This document shows, in pieces, positions 13,138 through 17,694 of a stretch of 17,694 nucleotides of DNA (its first letter is position 1; every line of letters begins with the position of its first letter). The position numbers and the translations under genes were made by a program. Source of the stretch: Candidatus Sivonenia alaskensis PMM_0068 (GTDB lineage Bacteria > Cyanobacteriota > Cyanobacteriia > Gloeobacterales > PMM-0068); assembly GCA_949127685.1 (NCBI GenBank), contig CASBPW010000101.1, forward strand, positions 1 through 17,694, in the 5' to 3' direction. The notes beneath the pieces were generated by a model. That model did not search any database and was not told the origin of the DNA. It saw nothing but the letters and a program-made list of their open reading frames with translations.

Positions 13138-14247
13138 CTAAGGGCTTGGGAGAGAATGAACGACGTAATTGCGGTCTTGGTTGCTTAAACGAGCCTGCAC
13201 ACCCCATGCTTGGAATCGCTCGACCAGCCGTTTGCAGGAGGGTCGTTCTGTGGCGTAATGACCTGCATCGACCAAAACGATGCTCCGCTCCATGGCCTCT
13301 TGGAACTGGTGAAATTTACAGTCGGACGTGAGATAGAGATCTACTTGGTGGCGGTGGGCTTGGGGAATAAAGCTGCCTCCAGAGCCTCCCAAGACTGCGA
13401 TTTTGTGTATTTTGCGGTCAAGGGCTGCAGGGGAAGTAATGAGATGGGGTTGGCTCAGTTGGAAACGAATGAGTTGGAGGGCCTCTTCTAGAGTCTGAGG
13501 CTCGGGCAGAAATCCTACGCGCCCATAGCCAATGGAAGAGGCGGGCGGTTCTACAACGTAGAGTTCGTAGGCCGGTTCTTCATAGGGATGGGCTAACCGC
13601 AATGCCTGAAGGACTTCGCTGCGACGGGTTTCTGATACTAGGACTTCCAGTCGGTTTTCGGCTACCTGGTTATCTCCGGCGACACCCACCGCTGGGTTAC
13701 TTCCTGCCAAGGCACAGAAAGTCCCGATCCCCGCACTCCAGTAGCTACAGCGGGTATAGTGTTCACCAATTTGACCGGCTCCAGCTTCCCAAAGTGCTTC
13801 TAATAGAACATCCTTTGCCTCCTCCGGAACGAAGGTCACCAGTTTAAAGAATTTTTCAGGATAGGGTTCTAGGGGTTCGCACTTGGATAAGCCAAGCAAC
13901 GTGGCTAGGGTGTCGGCGGTACCTTCCGCCACCTGGTCAAAGTTGGTATGGGCGCTATAGACGCCAATGCCTTTGGTATAAGCCAGATGGACGGCTTGAC
14001 CGACAGGAGTTTTGGGATGAAGGGACTTGAGGGGGGTGAAAATCAGGGGATGGTGGGCAAAGACGAGGTTGAATCCTTCATCGGCCGCTTCTTCCAGAAC
14101 GGAAAAAGTTGGGGTTAGGCAGACCAGGACTCTCGCTTCTTCTAGGGCAATTCCCGGTTCTACTTGCCAGCCTACATTGTCCCAAGATGCTGCCAAATAA
14201 AGGGGGGTGGTCGCTTCAAACTGCTGGATGAATTTTTCTACCCGCAC
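13138..14247 (-). CDS. Nif3-like dinuclear metal centre protein (YqfO/YbgI family)
   Basis: 369 residues. The N-terminal half has SWDNVGWQV (21-29), VLVCLTPT (40-47), the metal-binding FAHHPLIF (63-70) and YSAHTNFDQVAEGT (97-110). The C-terminal half has DLYLTSDCKFHQF (303-315) and VDAGHYATE (326-334), which supplies the remaining His and Glu. The middle (about 130-235) is the CutA-like insert of the long YqfO subtype, with its hallmark AHPYEEPAYELY (219-230). Members form hexameric toroids with a dinuclear metal site; the physiological role is unsettled, and related proteins are annotated as GTP cyclohydrolase 1 type 2 homologues on weak grounds. I choose GTG 14245-14247, with AGGA seven bases upstream, 10 bp after the preceding stop. 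The ATG at 14307 would overlap that gene by 50 bp and add 20 atypical residues. Confidence 0.9.
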   Translation of the reverse strand: MRVEKFIQQFEATTPLYLAASWDNVGWQVEPGIALEEARVLVCLTPTFSVLEEAADEGFNLVFAHHPLIFTPLKSLHPKTPVGQAVHLAYTKGIGVYSAHTNFDQVAEGTADTLATLLGLSKCEPLEPYPEKFFKLVTFVPEEAKDVLLEALWEAGAGQIGEHYTRCSYWSAGIGTFCALAGSNPAVGVAGDNQVAENRLEVLVSETRRSEVLQALRLAHPYEEPAYELYVVEPPASSIGYGRVGFLPEPQTLEEALQLIRFQLSQPHLITSPAALDRKIHKIAVLGGSGGSFIPQAHRHQVDLYLTSDCKFHQFQEAMERSIVLVDAGHYATERPSCKRLVERFQAWGVQARLSNQDRNYVVHSLPSP

Positions 14248-14257
14248 AAGGTAATCC

Positions 14258-14674
14258 TCATGAGTGAACGGTTTGGGGCAAGGGCTCTGGAGCCCAGGCT
14301 TCTCCATATTCTGCTTTCAAGACTTGGAAGGCGTCTACCTGCCCCTCGGCATATTCTCCTGGCTTTCCCCATTGGAGAAAAGCGCTCAGCAGTGGCTTGG
14401 ATTCAGCATCTTTTTGCAAACGGACCGCATAGGTAGTGAAGTTGCCCCGTTTAGCGATGCCTTCTTCAAAGCGCACCCAGCCAATATCCTCCATGTTGAG
14501 GTGGAATTCAAAGTTTTCTGTATGCATGTTGGCGTATTGGCCTTTGGGCAGAGTTGCATAGTACAGGTCTTTCATCTCAGACTTGCATTCCAGCACTGCG
14601 GTGTCATTGGTGACGATAATTCTCAGCAGTCCGAGGGTGGAGCATTTTTCTAGAAATTCTTTTAAGGTCGACAT
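14258..14674 (-). CDS. ChuX/HutX-like protein, tentative
   Basis: 138 residues, cytosolic, no signal peptide. The order STLGLLRIIVTNDTAVLECK, LPKGQYANMHTENFEFHLNM (42-61), GWVRFEEGIAKRGNFTTYAV and LSAFLQWGKPGE matches a conserved cyanobacterial family that I associate with the ChuX/HutX heme-carrier fold. The HTENFEFHLN strand and the phase of alternating beta strands fit, but I cannot confirm heme binding; His51 and His58 would be the candidates to inspect. If the fold is right, a role in heme or bilin handling is possible. The start is ATG 14672-14674 with a weak AGGT upstream. The gene is followed after 10 bp by the Nif3 gene, so the two are likely co-transcribed. It is divergent from the inositol monophosphatase gene across a 180-bp spacer that contains the palindrome AGGAGATCTCCT (14706-14717). 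Confidence 0.65.
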   Translation of the reverse strand: MSTLKEFLEKCSTLGLLRIIVTNDTAVLECKSEMKDLYYATLPKGQYANMHTENFEFHLNMEDIGWVRFEEGIAKRGNFTTYAVRLQKDAESKPLLSAFLQWGKPGEYAEGQVDAFQVLKAEYGEAWAPEPLPQTVHS

Positions 14675-14854
14675 AATATACCTATCAGTCTTGCTCCCTG
14701 ATTCTAGGAGATCTCCTCGTCGATCCTCTATTGAGATCTAAGATTGAAGGAACTGACGGCTCGATTTCCCTAATTAGACCCCGTTTAGGTTCAGACCCGT
14801 AGTTTTTCTTCCTCCGGGCTAACGTCGTTACTCTCACTGAGGTTGAATCTAGCC

Positions 14855-15688
14855 ATGAATCCCCCACCGCAGGACATTCAAAATTTTTTAACCATCGCCA
14901 CGCAGGCAGCGGAGGCTGGAGGAAAAGTGCTCCAAAGCTTTTGGGGAAAGTTAGAAAATGTCCAGGAAAAAACGCCAGGAAACTTAGTTACGGAAGCCGA
15001 TACCGCCTCTGAGCGAATGGTTCTGGATATCTTGAAAACTGCCTTCCCAGAGCATCGGATTTTGGCGGAAGAATCGGGAGCTTCTGGAGAGATCACCAGC
15101 TCCTATGTTTGGGCGGTAGACCCCCTGGATGGAACCACCAACTATGCCCACCACTTTCCTGTTTTTTCCGTCTCTATCGGTCTCTTGTTCGAGGGACAAC
15201 CGATCGTAGGCGTGGTCTATAACCCAATTACCAATGAATTATTCACCGCAGGGTTGGGACTTGGCGCTTTTCTGACTCAAAATGGACAATCACAGTCGAT
15301 TCGGGTTTCAAAAACTAAGCAAGTAGCAGATAGTCTCCTGGCGACCGGCTTTGCCTATGACCGTAGAGAGGTGAAAGATAATAACTATGCGGAGTTTTGT
15401 CATTTTACCCAAGTCAGCCAAGGGGTGCGCCGATTAGGGTCAGCCGCCCTAGATTTGGCCTATGTGGCGGCAGGAAGATTTGACGGTTATTGGGAGCGGG
15501 GACTTTCCCCCTGGGACATGGTGGCGGGCATAGTGCTCGTTCTGGAAGCGGGAGGGCAGGTAAGTGGCTATGACCAGGGTGCAATCAATATAGCTTCTGG
15601 CCGGGTTTTAGCGACCAATGGCTTACTGCATGAAGCCATGAGCCAAACACTCAGCAGAATCACTCCTCTCCTGGTTCCTGTTCCCTAG
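14855..15688 (+). CDS. suhB: Inositol monophosphatase family protein
   Basis: Mg2+-dependent sugar-phosphate phosphatase that hydrolyses inositol 1-phosphate and related monophosphates in the cytosol. 277 residues. Metal-site motifs are GNLVTEADTASE (42-53), AEESG (71-75), WAVDPLDGTTNYAH (86-99, Asp89 and Asp92) and LSPWDMVAG (217-225, Asp221), all intact. Bacterial members can also act on fructose bisphosphate or histidinol phosphate, so the substrate is not fixed by sequence; the spacing fits SuhB/IMPase rather than HisN or CysQ. ATG 14855-14857 is used, with GAGG about 11 bases upstream; an in-frame TTG at 14843 sits on top of that GAGG and is unlikely. The 3' end faces the SprT-like gene across 12 bp that contains a tiny TCCCT-AGC-AGGGA hairpin. 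Confidence 0.9.
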   Translation: MNPPPQDIQNFLTIATQAAEAGGKVLQSFWGKLENVQEKTPGNLVTEADTASERMVLDILKTAFPEHRILAEESGASGEITSSYVWAVDPLDGTTNYAHHFPVFSVSIGLLFEGQPIVGVVYNPITNELFTAGLGLGAFLTQNGQSQSIRVSKTKQVADSLLATGFAYDRREVKDNNYAEFCHFTQVSQGVRRLGSAALDLAYVAAGRFDGYWERGLSPWDMVAGIVLVLEAGGQVSGYDQGAINIASGRVLATNGLLHEAMSQTLSRITPLLVPVP

Positions 15689-15700
15689 CAGGGACTCTCC

Positions 15701-16264
15701 TCAAACGCTCTTTATGCATTCCAAGGCTCCGCGACAGCGACCACAAACATAGCGGACGCTAATTCGGCGGCTTCGACGAAAAATTTGGGTGCATCGAGTA
15801 CAGCGATAAATCCACGGCTGTTCTGCGGTCATCGTATGGCGAACGGTGGTACCGATATGTTCTGCCCACCATTTGAATTCTGCGTTATGGCATGGTTTTA
15901 CGGGCTGTCCTTCCAGGTAGCCAATAGCCTGGGCACAGTGCAGCATCTCATGCTTGAGGGTGCTGGCTAGTTCTTGCCGGCGATAGACAGGATTACTAAA
16001 TAAAGGACTGCTCAGGATAATCGCTAGCGGGTGATAGGTAATTCGCGGTCCTTGCCTGCGCACTTGATAGCGAAAAAGCCCTGCGGTACGGAGCATCTGC
16101 TGGGTGCTCAGACAAAGGAGGAAACGTTCCTGTTCCGTTGAGGTTCTTTTTTTTCTGGAATCGATGTGGATAGGCGGGAGATGCCCCTTAAACCATGTCT
16201 GATTGACATCGGTATAGATGGCAAAGGCTTCTGAGAGCAGTTCGTAATCGGTGGCAAGACTCAT
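15701..16264 (-). CDS. SprT-like zinc metalloprotein
   Basis: 187 residues. The protease-type zinc site is HEMLH (105-109, HExxH) in LASTLKHEMLHCAQAIGY, with a further ligand expected at His126 in CHNAEFKWWAEHIG. The C-terminal zinc ribbon carries CTRC (155-158) and CGRC (174-177). This is the SprT/Spartan arrangement; the eukaryotic relative Spartan degrades DNA-protein crosslinks, while bacterial SprT-like proteins are mostly uncharacterised. Its place next to exonuclease III, divergently, would suit a DNA repair role but is weak evidence. ATG 16262-16264 is chosen; the upstream in-frame codon at 16265 is TTG. There is no Shine-Dalgarno, and a perfect TATAAT lies eight bases before the ATG, so the transcript may be leaderless. 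Confidence 0.82.
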   Translation of the reverse strand: MSLATDYELLSEAFAIYTDVNQTWFKGHLPPIHIDSRKKRTSTEQERFLLCLSTQQMLRTAGLFRYQVRRQGPRITYHPLAIILSSPLFSNPVYRRQELASTLKHEMLHCAQAIGYLEGQPVKPCHNAEFKWWAEHIGTTVRHTMTAEQPWIYRCTRCTQIFRRSRRISVRYVCGRCRGALECIKSV

Positions 16265-16303
16265 CAAAGCGAATTATAACCAGAGCTGTGAGAAAATGCC
16301 CCC
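16265..16303. promoter_or_regulatory. Short divergent promoter region, SprT-like / exonuclease III
   Basis: Only 39 bp separate the two divergent starts. On the minus strand TATAAT occupies 16273-16278; on the plus strand the overlapping TATAAC (16275-16280) would place a start about 17 bp before the xth ATG, with GTGAG as a weak ribosome site. Neither has a good -35. Any -35 elements would lie inside the opposite genes. Confidence 0.3.
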
Positions 16304-17071
16304 ATGGATATTGCCACCTGGAACGTTAATTCAATCAATGCGCGCCTGCCGCTTCTTTTGGACTGGCTCCAAGAACATCAGCCCGATGTTGTTTGTTTGC
16401 AAGAAACAAAGGCTACCCATGATAAATTTCCCGTTGAGCCTTTAGCGGCTTTGGGCTATCACCTAGCCTACATAGGCCAAAAAACGTTTAATGGAGTGGC
16501 TATCCTTTCTAAAACAGAAATCCTAGAAGTGAATAAAGGCTTGCCCGGAGATGGAGAAGATGCTCAAAAACGTCTGATCATGGCAACTGTGAATAATATT
16601 AAAATTATCAATGCTTATATTCCCAATGGTTCTGAAGTCGGTTCTGAAAAATTTGCCTATAAATTAGCTTGGCTAGATAAATTACAAACTCTTCTAAAAG
16701 AGCAGTATGACCCTAAGCAGTTAGTTTTACTGTGTGGAGACTTTAATATTGCACCGGAAGAACGCGATGTGTTTTCTGTTAAAGAAATGACCAATCAGGT
16801 TGGTTTTCATCCTGATGAGCACCAAGCGTTACAAAAAGTGAAAGACTGGGGGTTCGTAGATGCTTTTCGCCTCCACAACCAGGAAACAGAATTTAGCTGG
16901 TGGGACTATCGGGCCGTTTCTTTCCGTCGTAATCGGGGCCTACGCATTGATCATATTTGGGTCTCTAAACCACTCGCAAAGCTATGTACCACCTGTTGGA
17001 TCGATAAAGTGCCGAGAGGCTGGGAAAAGCCTTCGGACCATACCCCTGTCATTGCTCGCTTTGATGTGTAA
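16304..17071 (+). CDS. xth: Exodeoxyribonuclease III
   Basis: AP endonuclease and 3'-5' exonuclease of base excision repair (EEP superfamily). 255 residues. Active-site residues are all present: Asn7 (TWNVNS), Glu34 (CLQETKA), Tyr105 (NAYIPNGS), Asp146 and Asn148 (GDFNIAPEE), Asp216 (LRIDHIWVS) and Asp245/His246 (PSDHTPV). The WWDYR segment (199-203) of the DNA-binding loop is also kept. ATG 16304 places MDIATWNVNSINAR at the N-terminus, as in the family. The 5' half is clearly more A+T-rich than the neighbours (for example 16561-16740). It is divergent from the SprT-like gene; aroE follows 150 bp downstream on the same strand. Confidence 0.95.
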   Translation: MDIATWNVNSINARLPLLLDWLQEHQPDVVCLQETKATHDKFPVEPLAALGYHLAYIGQKTFNGVAILSKTEILEVNKGLPGDGEDAQKRLIMATVNNIKIINAYIPNGSEVGSEKFAYKLAWLDKLQTLLKEQYDPKQLVLLCGDFNIAPEERDVFSVKEMTNQVGFHPDEHQALQKVKDWGFVDAFRLHNQETEFSWWDYRAVSFRRNRGLRIDHIWVSKPLAKLCTTCWIDKVPRGWEKPSDHTPVIARFDV

Positions 17072-17221
17072 GTTCATCGCTATCTAGGGTGGATAAACTT
17101 CTGAATGGCTGTTACCTGTTGCGTATAGGTCGAGGCTTCCATCTGAAGCGTTTATGGGCAAATTGCTCACTCCAGAGGCTTGGTCCATAACTACAATAAA
17201 AACACTCTGAACCCTGTTTCC

Positions 17222-17694
17222 ATGACGCTTTTCTTTGGTTTGTTAGGCTATCCCATCGCGCATTCTCTTTCTCCTGTGATGCATAAGGCCGCTTTGAATC
17301 ATTTAGGTCTAGATGCTCATTATTTGGCTTTCCCCGTAGCTCCAGAAAATATACGTGAAGCTGTATTTGGACTCTGGGCTTTGGGCTGTGGAGGATTCAA
17401 TGTAACGATTCCCCACAAACAGGCGATCATGCCGCTCATGCAGGACTCTACGCCCCTAGCCCGAAAGATTGGGGCGGTGAACACGGTCTTACGTACCGAG
17501 CAAGGCTGGCTTGGAGACAATACCGATATGGCAGGATTTATCGCTCCCTTACTCAGACGAAAGCCTGATTGGTCCGAGGCTCATGCCCTTATTCTTGGCT
17601 GTGGGGGCGCGGCCAGGGCGGTGATTGCAGGTTGTCAAGCTTTAGGCATTCGGCACATAAGCGTGCAAGGACGGAATGCAGACAGCCTAAAAGC
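17222..17694 (+). CDS. aroE: Shikimate dehydrogenase, N-terminal part (cut by window end)
   Basis: Reduces 3-dehydroshikimate to shikimate with NADPH in aromatic amino acid synthesis. 157 codons are visible, with no stop before the window ends. Substrate-binding residues: Ser15 and Ser17 in GYPIAHSLSPVMHKAAL, Lys66 in FNVTIPHKQ, Asn87 in GAVNTV and Asp102 in GDNTDMAGF. The NADP glycine loop is GCGGAARA (126-133), followed by QGRN (149-152), the Arg side of the NADP-specificity motif. ATG 17222-17224 gives the expected short lead into GLLGYPIAHS. There is no clear Shine-Dalgarno; a TACAAT (17192-17197) 25 bases upstream is a possible -10 without a good -35. About a hundred C-terminal residues are expected beyond the window. 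Confidence 0.93.
   Translation, partial: MTLFFGLLGYPIAHSLSPVMHKAALNHLGLDAHYLAFPVAPENIREAVFGLWALGCGGFNVTIPHKQAIMPLMQDSTPLARKIGAVNTVLRTEQGWLGDNTDMAGFIAPLLRRKPDWSEAHALILGCGGAARAVIAGCQALGIRHISVQGRNADSLK

Noticed and set aside
14247..14307. Nif3 gene starting at the ATG 14305-14307
   Set aside because: It would overlap the preceding gene by 50 bp, lacks a ribosome site and adds residues not typical of the family; GTG 14245-14247 is better.
1..17694. CRISPR array, prophage, transposon or defence island
   Set aside because: No regular repeats, integrase, transposase, toxin-antitoxin or nuclease-helicase gene sets are visible; apart from the gaps this is ordinary housekeeping and signalling content.

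Overview
The window looks like chromosomal DNA from a cyanobacterium. The evidence is a Ycf39-type photosystem II assembly factor, an SphR/SphS-type phosphate two-component pair, a short PLAT-less lipoxygenase, a WD40 protein ending in the GMNITGVTGLTE-type tail common in cyanobacterial repeat proteins, a P-II family protein and a cyanobacterial-style lipoamide dehydrogenase. The HIP1 octamer GCGATCGC occurs only once (5754-5761), which suggests a HIP1-poor lineage. I see no integrase, transposase, CRISPR array, tRNA or rRNA. The genus is not identified.

Layout. Positions 1-251 (+) are the end of a WD40 protein, which meets a mini-lipoxygenase (248-1948, -) tail to tail. About 680 bp without a convincing gene follow. 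Next on the minus strand are an orphan oligopeptide-type substrate-binding lipoprotein (2628-4442), ycf39 (4491-5450) and a small membrane zinc-ribbon protein (5516-5827). A divergent region with a Pho-box-like tandem repeat leads to an MgtC/SapB protein (5951-6475, +), which converges on a DUF2252 protein (6470-7687, -). lpdA (7783-9159, +) is divergent from DUF2252.

From 14674 down to 9293 every gene is on the minus strand: ChuX/HutX-like protein, Nif3 family protein, sphR, sphS and a 94-residue protein of unknown function; then a 400-bp gap, a divergent P-II protein, a small membrane protein, and a Coq4-like protein whose start overlaps the end of the membrane-protein gene. The right end carries an inositol monophosphatase (14855-15688, +), an SprT-like metalloprotein (15701-16264, -), exonuclease III (16304-17071, +) and the 5' part of aroE (17222 to the window end, +).

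The most unusual locus is at 10145-10620. The P-II protein keeps the family fold and the GRQKGQ motif, but by ungapped alignment it has lost both known T-loop modification residues (Ser49 to Ala, Tyr51 to Phe) and several effector-site residues (Arg9 to Gln, Lys58 to Met, Lys90 to Glu). Its leader can form two mutually exclusive hairpins ahead of a very strong Shine-Dalgarno. Other points of interest are a Coq4 metal motif (HDxxHx11E) in an organism type expected to make plastoquinone rather than ubiquinone, a lipoxygenase ending in Ala where the family usually ends in Ile, and a possible SphR target site in the same window as sphR/sphS.
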